Of a DNA stretch of 64,000 nucleotides, positions 44,211 to 53,957 are shown one piece after another. Numbering within the stretch: the stretch's first letter is position 1; each line of letters starts with the position of its first letter. The stretch comes from an uncultured Rhizobium sp. Its GTDB lineage: Bacteria > Pseudomonadota > Alphaproteobacteria > Rhizobiales > Rhizobiaceae. The notes under the pieces were generated by a model. That model did no database searches and was not told the origin of the DNA. It saw only the letters and a program-made list of their open reading frames with translations. The stretch covers positions 1-64,000 of the forward strand of contig CAMFHE010000008.1 of the NCBI GenBank assembly GCA_945952045.1. The letters run 5' to 3'. The position numbers and the translations under genes were made by a program.

Positions 44211-44993
44211 ATGACGTTTGATGATTGCAGGTTCCGGCGGCTTTCCTTCGTTGCGCTGCTTGGCGGTGTCGCCATGCTCGGCGGCTGCACCGACACCAGC
44301 CGCATGAACGTCGATGTCTTCCGCGCCGAGACGGCGCCGGTCTTCTACCAGTACCAGCCGGTGGACCAGACGCCGCCGACGGCGCGGCGCACCGAGCTTT
44401 ACACCAGCTCCTTCCACCAGACCTATGGCCTGCCGGTCTCCAATCCGCTGCACATGGCCTATTACGGCGAAGTGCGCGACGACGACCGCACGCTGCCGCC
44501 GATCCCCTACAAGAAGATGGAACAGCGTTATCTGCGCCAGGAGGTCAGCTATCGGACGGCGGAGCCGGTCGGCACCGTCGTCGTCGATACGCGCGAGCAT
44601 TTCCTCTATCTCGTGCAGGCTGATGGCAAGGCGATGCGCTACGGCGTCGGCCTCGGTCGCGAAGGCTATGGCTGGACCGGCCGCGGCGTTGTGCAATGGA
44701 AGCAGAAATGGCCGCGCTGGACCCCGCCGGAAGACATGGTCGGCCGCCAGCCGGAACTGCGCCAGTATGCCGCCGCCAATGGCGGCATGAACCCCGGCCT
44801 CGCCAACCCGCTTGGCGCGCGCGCCATGTATATCTTCAAGGACGGCCAGGATACGCTCTACCGCATCCACGGCACGCCGGACTGGAAGTCGATTGGCAAG
44901 GCGACATCGTCGGGCTGCGTGCGCATGCTCAACCAGGATGTCATCGATCTCTACGAACGCGTCCCGGCGAAAACCCGCGTCGTGGTGATGTAA
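44211..44993 (+). CDS. L,D-transpeptidase (YkuD), lipoprotein
   Basis: 260 residues. N-terminal signal with lipobox LGGC (residue ~26, MLGGCTDTSRM), then a spacer and the YkuD domain from about 120 (VGTVVVDTREHFLYLVQADG). The active site is IHGTPDWKSIGKATSSGCVRM with nucleophile Cys in SSGCVRM. It links meso-diaminopimelate residues in peptidoglycan (3-3 crosslinks) or attaches proteins to it; rhizobial polar growth relies on many such enzymes. Its sequence is clearly paralogous to the gene at 45148, 154 bases further on. Confidence 0.92.
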   Translation: MTFDDCRFRRLSFVALLGGVAMLGGCTDTSRMNVDVFRAETAPVFYQYQPVDQTPPTARRTELYTSSFHQTYGLPVSNPLHMAYYGEVRDDDRTLPPIPYKKMEQRYLRQEVSYRTAEPVGTVVVDTREHFLYLVQADGKAMRYGVGLGREGYGWTGRGVVQWKQKWPRWTPPEDMVGRQPELRQYAAANGGMNPGLANPLGARAMYIFKDGQDTLYRIHGTPDWKSIGKATSSGCVRMLNQDVIDLYERVPAKTRVVVM

Positions 44994-45147
44994 GGTCTCA
45001 CGCCCGAGCACGTCCGCGTGATCGGCCCACGCGTGGTGGACGCGGACCGCTGGCGGTCGTATATTTCGGTGGGGACGGAACCGAAATATGATTCTGTGCG
45101 TTTCGCCGCCGAGACTTCCTCGTTGACCTCGCAAGCGTTTCCTCACT
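44994..45147. other. Structured spacer between tandem L,D-transpeptidase genes
   Basis: Two hairpins stand here. GTCCGCG (45012-45018) pairs with CGCGGAC (45041-45047), enclosing a CGCGTG/CACGCG stem. Further on ATATTTCGGT (45061-45070) pairs perfectly with ACCGAAATAT (45080-45089). No T tract follows, so these look like message-processing or regulatory structures rather than a classical terminator. Confidence 0.5.
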
Positions 45148-45879
45148 ATGACCCCATCCTTTCCCTCCCTGTCGCGTCGCGGTTTTCTATCGCTGACGGG
45201 GCTTGGCGCGGTGTCCGCGCTGTCATCCTGCGCATCGCCCTATACGTCGCGCGTCGAATATCGGCCTGTGGTGGTGCAGCCGGTCGCCATGCCCGTCAAT
45301 GGCGGCGTCTATGGCGCAGGCGGCGATCCAGAGCTGGATCGCATCTATGGCGAGACCTATGACGGCGGCTTCCTCATTCCGGCCGTTCCCTATCAGCGCA
45401 TCGATCCGCGCTTTTATCGCCAGCGCGTGGCCAATCCGACCGGGGAGGCGCCGGGCACCGTCGTGGTCGATACGCAATCGCGTTTCCTCTATCTGGTCGA
45501 ATCCGGCGGCACGGCGATGCGTTACGGCGTCGGCATTGGCAAGGAAGGCTTTGCCTGGTCCGGGGAGGGCGTCATCCAGTGGCGTCAGAAATGGCCGCGC
45601 TGGAAGCCACCGAACGAAATGGTGGCCCGCAAGCCGGAACTCGCCCAATATTCCATCGAGAATGGCGGCATGGAGCCGGGCCTTATGAACCCGCTCGGCG
45701 CTCGCGCCATGTATATCTTCCAGAATGGCGAAGATACGCTCTATCGTCTGCACGGCTCGCCGGAATGGAATTCCATCGGCAAGGCGGTGTCGTCGGGCTG
45801 CGTGCGCCTGATCAACCAGGATGTTATCGACCTCTACGACCGGGTGCCGACCAAGGCACGCATCGTCGTCTGGCAGTAA
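45148..45879 (+). CDS. L,D-transpeptidase (YkuD), twin-arginine-like lipoprotein signal
   Basis: 243 residues. The signal SRRGFLSLTGLGAVSALSSC combines a twin-arginine motif with a lipobox, suggesting export folded and lipid anchoring at Cys28. YkuD domain from about 107 (PGTVVVDTQSRFLYLVESGG) with active site LHGSPEWNSIGKAVSSGCVRL. About half its residues, including long blocks such as QWRQKWPRWKPPNEM, match the neighbour at 44211, so the two arose by tandem duplication. Different signals imply different export routes for near-identical enzymes. Confidence 0.92.
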   Translation: MTPSFPSLSRRGFLSLTGLGAVSALSSCASPYTSRVEYRPVVVQPVAMPVNGGVYGAGGDPELDRIYGETYDGGFLIPAVPYQRIDPRFYRQRVANPTGEAPGTVVVDTQSRFLYLVESGGTAMRYGVGIGKEGFAWSGEGVIQWRQKWPRWKPPNEMVARKPELAQYSIENGGMEPGLMNPLGARAMYIFQNGEDTLYRLHGSPEWNSIGKAVSSGCVRLINQDVIDLYDRVPTKARIVVWQ

Positions 45880-45883
45880 GACG

Positions 45884-46336
45884 TTAGCGGATGGCCGCGA
45901 GGTCGCCGCGCAGGCGACCAAGGCCGTTGGTATCGAAAGCGGTGCCGATCTCGTCATGCGTCGCCTGCCAGACGGGTAGGGCGGCGATCAGATTTTCCCG
46001 GCCGGCTTCGGTCAATTTCAGCCGCTTGCCGCGTCTGTCCTTCGGATCGGGGGCAATCTCGACGAGGCCGCGGCGCTGCAGAGGTTTCAGCATGGCGGTC
46101 AGCGTCGTGCGGTCCATGGCCAGCAGTTCGGCGACCGGCCCCATCGGCGGCGGTTCGGGCCGGTTGAGCGACATCAACAGCGAAAACTGGCCATTGGTCA
46201 GCCCATGCGGCCGCAGCGCCTCATCGAAACGCCGCGCAAGCGCACGCGCCGCGCGCTGCACATGCAGGCACAGGCAGGTGTCGCGCACATGCAAGGTGGT
46301 GGAAAAAGGAATCAGTTCCTGGTTTGACATGTCCAA
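45884..46336 (-). CDS. MarR-family transcriptional regulator
   Basis: 150 residues. Winged helix-turn-helix about 55-105 (GQFSLLMSLNRPEPPPMGPV, LLAMDRTTLTAMLKPLQRRGLVEIAPDPKDRRGKRL) flanked by dimerisation helices. A CLC motif near the N-terminus (RDTCLCLHVQRAARAL) could provide redox sensing. It is divergent from the DUF899 operon and has a 12-base palindrome in the shared spacer, so it most likely represses both directions until an oxidant or ligand binds. Confidence 0.9.
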   Translation of the reverse strand: MDMSNQELIPFSTTLHVRDTCLCLHVQRAARALARRFDEALRPHGLTNGQFSLLMSLNRPEPPPMGPVAELLAMDRTTLTAMLKPLQRRGLVEIAPDPKDRRGKRLKLTEAGRENLIAALPVWQATHDEIGTAFDTNGLGRLRGDLAAIR

Positions 46337-46341
46337 TATAT

Positions 46342-46353
46342 GTTGATATCAAC
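46342..46353. promoter_or_regulatory. MarR operator palindrome
   Basis: GTTGATATCAAC is a perfect 12-base palindrome six bases from the MarR gene start, centred between divergent genes. MarR proteins bind such compact palindromes. Confidence 0.65.
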
Positions 46354-46401
46354 CTAATCAGTCAACGGGAACACATGACGAACGCCTGAAGGAGGTGCGA
46401 C

Positions 46402-47130
46402 ATGGACAATGCCGTAGTGTCTCGCGAGGAGTGGCTGAAAGCGCGCCGTACGCTGCTGGCCAGCGAAAAGGAATTCACCCGCGCGCGCGATCGCCTGAAT
46501 GCGGAGCGCAAGGCGCTTCCCTGGGTGAAGGTCGACAAGGATTATCGCTTCGATACGCCGGAAGGGCGCAAGAGCCTCGCCGATCTCTTCGGCGATCGCA
46601 GCCAGCTCATCGTCTATCATTTCATGCTCGGGCCGGATTGGGAGGCGGGATGCCCCGGCTGCTCCTTCCTTGCCGATCACCTCGACGGCACGCTGCCGCA
46701 TCTCAATCATCACGACGTGACGCTTGTCGTCGTCTCGCAGGCGCCGCTCGACAAGGTCGCCGCCTACAAGCGCCGCATGGGCTGGCATTTCCCCTGGGTC
46801 TCGTCCTTCGGCAGCGATTTCAATTTCGATTTCGGCGTGTCCTTCACCAAGGCGGATCTGGCCGGCGAGACGGTCAATTACAATTTCACCGACATTTCGC
46901 CCGCCGAGGCGCATGACGAGCTGCCCGGCCTCAGCGCCTTCTATCGCGATGCCGACGGCACGGTCTATCACACCTATTCCAGCTATGCGCGCGGGCCGGA
47001 GGAACTGATCGGCACGCTGATGATCCTCGACCGCGCCCCCAAGGGCCGCAATGAGGACGAGACCATGGATTTCGTGCGCCGCCACGACGAATACGAAGAG
47101 AAACCGAAGGCTGGCGCCTGCTGCCACTGA
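46402..47130 (+). CDS. DUF899 thioredoxin-like protein
   Basis: 242 residues. The thioredoxin-like fold includes LIVYHFMLGPDWEAGCPGCSFLADHLDG, with a CPGC dithiol pair at about 88-91 positioned like a redox active site, and HFPWVSSFGSDFNFDFGVSF. The acidic-tailed C-terminus ends in GACCH. First gene of a three-gene operon (DUF899, DUF1579, VOC) with spacings of 29 and 39 bases. Probable role: thiol-based detoxification or oxidant response in the cytosol; activity unproven. Confidence 0.85.
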   Translation: MDNAVVSREEWLKARRTLLASEKEFTRARDRLNAERKALPWVKVDKDYRFDTPEGRKSLADLFGDRSQLIVYHFMLGPDWEAGCPGCSFLADHLDGTLPHLNHHDVTLVVVSQAPLDKVAAYKRRMGWHFPWVSSFGSDFNFDFGVSFTKADLAGETVNYNFTDISPAEAHDELPGLSAFYRDADGTVYHTYSSYARGPEELIGTLMILDRAPKGRNEDETMDFVRRHDEYEEKPKAGACCH

Positions 47131-47159
47131 AACCTGACGACCGAAAGGAACAAGGCGAG

Positions 47160-47630
47160 ATGGAACAGCCCGAACCGACACCGCAACATCGTTTTCTCGA
47201 AAGGTTGAACGGCACATGGGATGTCGTGGCCGAGGCGGGATCGACCGAAACACCGCAATGGAGCGAAACCACCCGCAGCCTGGATGGCCTCTGGTATGTC
47301 ATCGAAGGTGAGGGGCGAATGGGCCCTGAGCATCAGGCCCGCACGCTGATGACGCTGGGCTACGACTCCAAATTGGGCCATTATGTCGGCACATGGTTGG
47401 GCACGATGATGACCAAGCTCTGGATCTACAAGGGCTGGCTCGAGGCCGATGGCAAGACGCTGACCCTGGAGGCGGAAGGCCCTGATTTCGACGATCCGTC
47501 CAGGACGACCATTTATCATGACGTCATCGTCTTCCTCGATGATGACAGGCGCCATTTCAGCGGCAATGTCCGCCAGCCGGATGGCACATTTAAGCAGATC
47601 ATGGCGATGGAATTCCATCGCCGCCGCTGA
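47160..47630 (+). CDS. DUF1579 family protein
   Basis: 156 residues predicted as a small beta-barrel of the lipocalin-like kind: FLERLNGTWDVVAEAGSTET, LDGLWYVIEGEGRMG, TLMTLGYDSKLGHYVGTWLG, FSGNVRQPDGTFKQIMAMEF. The DUF1579 family has no established biochemical role. It is placed between a DUF899 protein and a VOC protein, the usual company for the family. Start ATG 47160 has AAGGAAC upstream. Confidence 0.85.
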   Translation: MEQPEPTPQHRFLERLNGTWDVVAEAGSTETPQWSETTRSLDGLWYVIEGEGRMGPEHQARTLMTLGYDSKLGHYVGTWLGTMMTKLWIYKGWLEADGKTLTLEAEGPDFDDPSRTTIYHDVIVFLDDDRRHFSGNVRQPDGTFKQIMAMEFHRRR

Positions 47631-47669
47631 CCAGTCGACACTTATCGAACCCGCCGAAAGGAAAAGCCG

Positions 47670-48458
47670 ATGACCGACATGCATGGAAAATTCGTCTGGT
47701 ACGAACTGATGACCACGGACATCCCCGCCGCCCAGCGGTTTTACGGTTCGGTGGTCGGCTGGCAGGCACGCGATCCCGGCATAGGTGGCATGGACGGAAG
47801 CTACTGGATTCTGCAAATGCCGGAGGAGAAGCGCGCCATGGGCGGCATGCTGGCCCTGACCGATGAGCTGAAAGCCATGCAGGTGCCGCCGAACTGGACC
47901 GGCTATGTCGCCGTCGACGATGTCGATGCTACGGCCGCAAAATGTGTCGAACTGGGCGGCACCATCCGCCGCGCTCCCGACGATATTCCCGGCGTCGGCC
48001 GTTTTGCCGTGCTTGCCGATCCGCAAGGCCCTGTGCTCATCGCCTTCAAGCCCGCGCCGATGGAGGGTGAAATGCCGCCGGAGCCGGCCATGGGCACGCC
48101 GGGCTTCGTCGGCTGGCATGAGCTCTACGCCAAGGATGTCGGCAAGGCGCTTGATTACTACAATCAACTGTTCGGCTGGGAAAAGATCGACGAGATGGAT
48201 ATGGGCCCAATGGGCAAATACGTCCTCTTCGGCAAGAACGGCCAGATGAACGGCGGCATGATGCGCCAGGAGGAGGGCATGCCCTTCTGCGGCTGGAGCT
48301 TCTATTTCAACGTGGAAACGCTGGATGCCGCCATGGAGCGGGTCACGGCCGGCGGTGGCAAGGTTCTCAACGGCCCGATGGAAGTTCCCGATGGCTGGGT
48401 GCTGCAAGCCCAGGATCCGCAAGGGGCATATTTCTGTCTGTCGGCGCCGAAGCGGTAA
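47670..48458 (+). CDS. Two-domain VOC (glyoxalase/dioxygenase-fold) protein
   Basis: 262 residues made of two vicinal-oxygen-chelate domains: residues about 4-125 (GKFVWYELMTTDIPAAQRFY ... ADPQGPVLIAFKP) and about 140-262 (GFVGWHELYAKDVGKALDYYN ... DPQGAYFCLSAPKR). Each has the beta-alpha-beta-beta-beta unit; His in WHELYAKD and Glu-type ligands could bind metal. Such proteins act in methylglyoxal or antibiotic detoxification. Last gene of the DUF899 operon, followed by a family-B palindromic repeat. Confidence 0.88.
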   Translation: MTDMHGKFVWYELMTTDIPAAQRFYGSVVGWQARDPGIGGMDGSYWILQMPEEKRAMGGMLALTDELKAMQVPPNWTGYVAVDDVDATAAKCVELGGTIRRAPDDIPGVGRFAVLADPQGPVLIAFKPAPMEGEMPPEPAMGTPGFVGWHELYAKDVGKALDYYNQLFGWEKIDEMDMGPMGKYVLFGKNGQMNGGMMRQEEGMPFCGWSFYFNVETLDAAMERVTAGGGKVLNGPMEVPDGWVLQAQDPQGAYFCLSAPKR

Positions 48459-48497
48459 GCCGGCCTTTCTGGAAAATCGGTCGAAAGACAACCAGGC

Positions 48498-48602
48498 GTC
48501 ATCCTCGGGCTTGTCCCGAGGATCTGGTTTCGTTCACTTAAGCTATTGAAATATAAAAAATATCCACGGTTGGCAGATGCTCGGGACAAGCCCGAGCATG
48601 GC
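48498..48602. repeat. Composite palindromic repeat, family B copy 2
   Basis: GTCATCCTCGGGCTTGTCCC at the left and ATGCTCGGGACAAGCCCGAG at the right, each a near-perfect palindrome, with an AT-rich centre. It occupies the convergent spacer between the VOC and HerA-like genes and could serve as a two-way terminator. Confidence 0.75.
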
Positions 48603-48651
48603 GGAGGGAAATGCTTCGGCGTATAGGATGCACTGCGGCCAGCCAAAAACC

Positions 48652-50226
48652 TTACCGCCGCAGGCTTCCCAGAATGCCGCGCACCAGCGCTCGGCCGACC
48701 TGCGAGGCCACGGTGCGCGCTACGCTTTTCATCGCCGCCTCGACCACCGTTTCGCGCTGATAACCACCGGTGCGGCCACGGGTTTCGCGCGGCGCCGGAT
48801 CGTCCTGACGATCATTGCCGAAGCCGGGCAGCGTCCAGCGGCCGGCGGCGCTGTCGTCCTTTTCCCCGGCAGGCTGCGGCGCGGGCACAGGTGCCTGGGG
48901 CTGGGCCTGCTGGGCGGCCTTGCCGGCGCGGGCGGCGAGGATTTCATAGGCCGATTCCCGGTCGAAATCCTCGTCATACATTTCCGCGACCGGGCTGACC
49001 GACATCACCTTGCGGCGCTCGTCGTCGCTGACCGGGCCGAGGCGCGAGGCGGGCGGGCGGATCAGCGTGCGCTCGACGATCGAGGGCGCGCCCTTGGCTT
49101 CGAGCGTCGAGACCAGCGCCTCGCCGGTGCCGAGCGTGGTGATGGCGGTCGCGCAATCGAAGGCCGGATTGGGGCGGAACGTATCGGCGGCGGTCTTCAC
49201 CGCCTTCTGTTCGCGCGGCGTATAGGCGCGCAGCGCGTGTTGCACGCGGTTGCCGAGCTGGGCGAGCACGGTTTCCGGCACGTCGAGCGGGTTCTGCGTG
49301 ACGAAATAGACGCCGACGCCCTTGGAGCGGATGAGGCGAACCACCTGCTCGACGCGCTCGATCAGCACCTTTGGCGCATCGGTGAACAGGAGATGGGCTT
49401 CGTCGAAGAAGAAGACCAGCTTCGGCTTCTCCGGGTCGCCGACCTCGGGAAGTTCCTCGAACAGTTCCGAGAGCAGCCACAACAGGAAGGTGGCGTAAAG
49501 GCGCGGGTTCATCATCAGCTTGTCGGCGGCGAGAATCGAGATCGCCCCACGCCCGTCATTGGTGGTGCGCATGATGTCTGAAATTTTCAGCGCCGGCTCG
49601 CCGAAGAAATTCTTGGCGCCCTGCTGTTCCAGCACCAGCAGTCCGCGCTGCAACGAGCCGATCGAGGCCTTGGAGACGAAACCGAACTGATTGGAGATCT
49701 CGGTCGCATGCTCGATCATGTAATTGAGCATTGCCTGCAGATCCTTGAGATCGAGCAGCGGCAATCCGCCCTGGTCGGCGATCTTGAAGGCGATGTTGAG
49801 CACGCCTTCCTGCGCTTCCGATGCATCCATCAGCCGGGCGAGCAGCAATGGCCCCATCTCGGCCATGGTGGTGCGCACCCGATGGCCCTTTTCGCCATAG
49901 ATATCCCAGAAGATCACCGGGAATTCCTGAAAATCGTATGGCGAAAGCCCGATCTGCTCGGCGCGCTTCAGCAAAAAGTCTTTCGGCTCGCCGATGGCGG
50001 CAAGGCCCGAGAGATCGCCCTTGATATCGGCGCAGAAGACCGGCACGCCGGCATCGGAAAAGGCTTCCGCCAGAATTTGCAGCGTTACCGTCTTGCCGGT
50101 GCCGGTGGCGCCGGTGATCAGGCCATGGCGATTGCCGAATTTGAGGTCGAGATATTCCGGCTTGTTGATGCTGTCGTCCGGGTTGCGGCTTGCGCCGATG
50201 AAGAGTTTTCCATCCTCGACTGTCAA
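48652..50226 (-). CDS. HerA-like P-loop ATPase (DUF853)
   Basis: About 524 residues. Walker A GATGTGKTVTLQ at about 40-51, Walker B KPLVFFFDEAH-like KLVFFFDEAHLLF at about 270, sensor region YFVTQNPLDVPE and an arginine-finger-like LRAYTPREQKAV. The C-terminal 120 residues are Pro/Gln-rich then basic. Related to HerA helicases that translocate DNA. AAGGAG at 50240-50235 has ideal spacing to a TTG at 50226, whereas GTG 50235 overlaps it, so the TTG is preferred. Bacterial role is unclear; DNA repair or conjugation-like pumping are precedents. Confidence 0.88.
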   Translation of the reverse strand: MTVEDGKLFIGASRNPDDSINKPEYLDLKFGNRHGLITGATGTGKTVTLQILAEAFSDAGVPVFCADIKGDLSGLAAIGEPKDFLLKRAEQIGLSPYDFQEFPVIFWDIYGEKGHRVRTTMAEMGPLLLARLMDASEAQEGVLNIAFKIADQGGLPLLDLKDLQAMLNYMIEHATEISNQFGFVSKASIGSLQRGLLVLEQQGAKNFFGEPALKISDIMRTTNDGRGAISILAADKLMMNPRLYATFLLWLLSELFEELPEVGDPEKPKLVFFFDEAHLLFTDAPKVLIERVEQVVRLIRSKGVGVYFVTQNPLDVPETVLAQLGNRVQHALRAYTPREQKAVKTAADTFRPNPAFDCATAITTLGTGEALVSTLEAKGAPSIVERTLIRPPASRLGPVSDDERRKVMSVSPVAEMYDEDFDRESAYEILAARAGKAAQQAQPQAPVPAPQPAGEKDDSAAGRWTLPGFGNDRQDDPAPRETRGRTGGYQRETVVEAAMKSVARTVASQVGRALVRGILGSLRR

Positions 50227-50357
50227 ATTGCGCACTCCTTGGCCCTTGCCGCCGCGCCGGCGGACTATTCATTGAATCGTTTCCTAGCTGTTATAATTAT
50301 AGCGCGGGATGGCGACAACATGATCTGCCATACGCAGACAACAAGGAGCACAGCGCA

Positions 50358-50759
50358 ATGAACGAACTCGTGACACAGATCGCCGACAAGGTGGGCATCG
50401 AACCGGCGCTGGCGGAAAAGGCGCTGGGCATGATGCTCGGTTTCCTGCAGCGCGAGGCCGATGACGGCCCGGTGGCGCGCATGATCGAGGCCATTCCCGG
50501 CGGCGCCGATCTCGTCGCCCGCTTCAACGGCGAAGCCGTCGGCAGCGGCGGTGGCGGCCTGCTCGGCAGCCTGATGGGCGCGCTCGGCGGCGGTGGCGGC
50601 ATCATGGGCCTCGGCCAGCAATTGATGAGCGAAGGTTTGGGCATGAGCGAAATCGGCGCACTCGCCAAGGAAACCATCGCAGTGGCCAAGCAATATGCCG
50701 GCGACGAAGTGGTCGATCAGGTCGTCGCCTCGGTGCCGGGGCTAAGCCAGTTTATTTAA
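50358..50759 (+). CDS. Gly-rich DUF2267-like protein
   Basis: 133 residues. An N-terminal helical part (ELVTQIADKVGIEPALAEKA, FLQREADDGPVARMIEAIPG) leads to a glycine-rich hinge (about 58-80, two GGGG runs) and a C-terminal helical part (GALAKETIAVAKQYAGDEVVDQVVASVPG). The layout resembles DUF2267/DUF2780 proteins, small helical proteins of unknown function. GGAG precedes ATG 50358. Divergent from the HerA-like gene. Likely cytosolic; function unknown. Confidence 0.75.
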   Translation: MNELVTQIADKVGIEPALAEKALGMMLGFLQREADDGPVARMIEAIPGGADLVARFNGEAVGSGGGGLLGSLMGALGGGGGIMGLGQQLMSEGLGMSEIGALAKETIAVAKQYAGDEVVDQVVASVPGLSQFI

Positions 50760-50817
50760 GGGGTGGGGGCGGCGGATCGGCCTACTCGGCCATCCAACCG
50801 TTTCGCCAACCTCTCCT

Positions 50818-50931
50818 CCGTCATGGTCGGGCTTGTCCCGACCATCTGTAAACGGTAGAAATTGGCGATATTTCAATGGCTTGAATCGACGAAGGCAGAT
50901 CCTCGGGACGAGCCCGAGGATGACGTCTGAG
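50818..50931. repeat. Composite palindromic repeat, family B copy 3
   Basis: GTCATGGTCGGGCTTGTCCC ... AATGGCTTGAATCGACG ... CTCGGGACGAGCCCGAGGATGAC. Layout as in the copies at 31981 and 48498, in the spacer between convergent genes. Confidence 0.75.
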
Positions 50932-50955
50932 GTTTTGTGTCCGCAGTGCCCGACC

Positions 50956-51732
50956 TCACTCCTTCCGCGCCACCAGAAAGAATCGCGGAAACAGGAACAA
51001 CCGCGTGCCGTCCGCCTGCGGCGGATAGGCCTTGTCGATGCGGGCCTGATAGGCCTCAAGGAACTCCGCCGCATGCTCCTCGCCAACGGCGGCGAGGTAG
51101 GGCCGCAGGCCCGTCGATTGCACCATGGCGACGATCGCGGCTGCATCGGCCATCGGATGGCGATAGACCGTGCGCCAGACCTTGACGTCGCGGGATTTTG
51201 GCGCGAGGCGGTCGCGATAAACCTCCGGATCGGGCAGGGCGCGGCGGCGCAGGCTTTTGCCGGCAAAGGCCAATGCCCAAGGCCTGTCGCCGTCATGCAG
51301 CGTTTCCTCCATCATCAGATGCGAGGCTTCGCCGAGATTGTTCGGCATCTGCACGGCGAGAACCCCGCCGGGGTTCAAGCCATCCATCAGCCGGTCCATG
51401 ACGTCGAGATGGTTCGGCAACCATTGAAAGACGGCATTGGCAAATAGCAAATCGACCGGCTGCGGCGGCATCCAGCTTGCCAGATCGGCCTGCTCGAAGG
51501 TCAGCGCCGGCAGGCGTTTGCGTGCGGCTGTCAGCATGTTGTCGTCGCTATCGACGCCGGTGATCGCGGCATCGGGATAGCGCGCCACCAGAAGTTCGGT
51601 GGAGTTGCCCGGCCCGCAACCGAGATCGACGGCGCGGGCGACCGTGTCGAGCGGCACGCCATCCAGAAGATCGCGCGCCGGCTGCGTGCGCTCATCCTCG
51701 AACTTCAGATATTGCGCCGCCGACCAGGCCAT
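50956..51732 (-). CDS. tam: Trans-aconitate 2-methyltransferase
   Basis: 258 residues. S-adenosylmethionine-dependent methyltransferase that methylates trans-aconitate, a toxic by-product of the citric acid cycle. Motif [15 protein letters not shown] (about 39-52), motif [13 protein letters not shown] and the Tam-typical [12 protein letters not shown] and [19 protein letters not shown] are all present. The N-terminus [23 protein letters not shown] is the family signature. Cytosolic, probably monocistronic. Confidence 0.93.
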   Translation of the reverse strand: MAWSAAQYLKFEDERTQPARDLLDGVPLDTVARAVDLGCGPGNSTELLVARYPDAAITGVDSDDNMLTAARKRLPALTFEQADLASWMPPQPVDLLFANAVFQWLPNHLDVMDRLMDGLNPGGVLAVQMPNNLGEASHLMMEETLHDGDRPWALAFAGKSLRRRALPDPEVYRDRLAPKSRDVKVWRTVYRHPMADAAAIVAMVQSTGLRPYLAAVGEEHAAEFLEAYQARIDKAYPPQADGTRLFLFPRFFLVARKE

Positions 51733-51776
51733 GGGCTTTTCTCCCTTGCTTTATCATCGCGTGATGACGCTGGGCG

Positions 51777-52817
<1,041 letters not shown>

Positions 52818-53059
52818 GAAAATGGTCCTCTCTGGTTATGCGGGCGATGATCGCACGGGGTCGGCATGGCAGGAAGTCGGCAATGCATGAAAATTATTGA
52901 TGGAATTATTCGCCAAGCTTTTGTTTTTGCGCAAACTTCCGAAAGTTTTGGCGGCATTTCCCGACAGTTTCTTGCGTATGCGGAATGGGTGCCGCTTTCT
53001 CCTTGACCGCCCGTGGCGGCGGCGTTTCATGGATGGGATGTAACGAGGAGGAGATGCCG

Positions 53060-53944
53060 ATGACCGTGAATACCGCTGCCCCCACGACCACCTGGACCTA
53101 TGTCGATGGTGAGTGGCTATCGGGCAATCCGCCGCTCATCGGCCCGACCTCGCATGCCATGTGGCTCGGCTCGACGGTGTTCGACGGCGCGCGCTGGTTC
53201 GATGGCATCGCGCCCGATCTCGACCGCCATTGCCAGCGCATCAACCGCTCGGCGCTGGCGCTCGGCCTCAAGCCGGTCAAGACGGCGGAGGAAATCGAGG
53301 CGCTCGCCTGGGAGGGCATCGAAAAATTCGACGGCAAGACGGCGATCTATATCAAACCGATGTATTGGGCCGAACATGGCCGCTTCGGCGTCGTCGCGCC
53401 CGATCCGGAAGCGACCCGTTTTGCGCTTTGCCTGTTCGAGGCGCCGATGAACACGGCCAGACCCTCGCGACTGACCGTCTCTTCCTTCCGCCGTCCGACC
53501 CCGGATTCTGCGATGACCATGGCCAAGACCGGCAGCCTCTATCCCAATAGCGGCCGCATGCTGGCCGAGGCGGTGGAGCGTGGTTTCGACAATGCGCTGG
53601 CGCGCGACATCAACGGCAATGTGGCGGAAACCGCGACCTCCAATATCTTCATGGTCAAGGACGGCGTCGTCTTCACGTCGGCGATCAACTTCACTTTCCT
53701 CGCCGGCATCACCCGCGCCCGCATCATCGGCTTGTTGCGCCAGGCCGGTTTCGAGGTGCAGGAGGCGACGCTGACGGTGGACGATTTCCTGTCGGCCGAC
53801 GAGGTGTTCATGACCGGCAACTATTCCAAGGTCGCCCCGGTGGTGCAACTCGACGCGCGCAGCTATCCGGAAGGGCCGGTCGGCAAGAAGGCGCTGGAAC
53901 TCTATATGGACTGGGCCTATGGCCGCGCCGGCGGCGGGGAGTGA
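53060..53944 (+). CDS. Branched-chain amino acid aminotransferase-like (PLP class IV)
   Basis: 294 residues. Fold-type IV aminotransferase. Key segments are WLGSTVFDGARWFDG near the N-terminus, MTMAKTGSLYPNSGRMLAEA (with the conserved Lys of MTMAKT binding pyridoxal phosphate), NVAETATSNIFMVKDG and ADEVFMTGNYSKVAPVVQLD. It is closer to BCAT than to D-amino acid aminotransferases by the NVAETATSN block. Start ATG 53060 has AGGAGGAG six bases upstream; ATG 53054 is too close. Named IlvE by family only; other amino donors are possible. Confidence 0.88.
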   Translation: MTVNTAAPTTTWTYVDGEWLSGNPPLIGPTSHAMWLGSTVFDGARWFDGIAPDLDRHCQRINRSALALGLKPVKTAEEIEALAWEGIEKFDGKTAIYIKPMYWAEHGRFGVVAPDPEATRFALCLFEAPMNTARPSRLTVSSFRRPTPDSAMTMAKTGSLYPNSGRMLAEAVERGFDNALARDINGNVAETATSNIFMVKDGVVFTSAINFTFLAGITRARIIGLLRQAGFEVQEATLTVDDFLSADEVFMTGNYSKVAPVVQLDARSYPEGPVGKKALELYMDWAYGRAGGGE

Positions 53945-53957
53945 AGCAGAAGCAGTC

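Noticed and set aside
45018-45362. Open frame between the two L,D-transpeptidase genes running into the second
   Set aside because: It has no ribosome-binding site and runs in a different frame from the real second gene; its residues over the hairpins are accidental.
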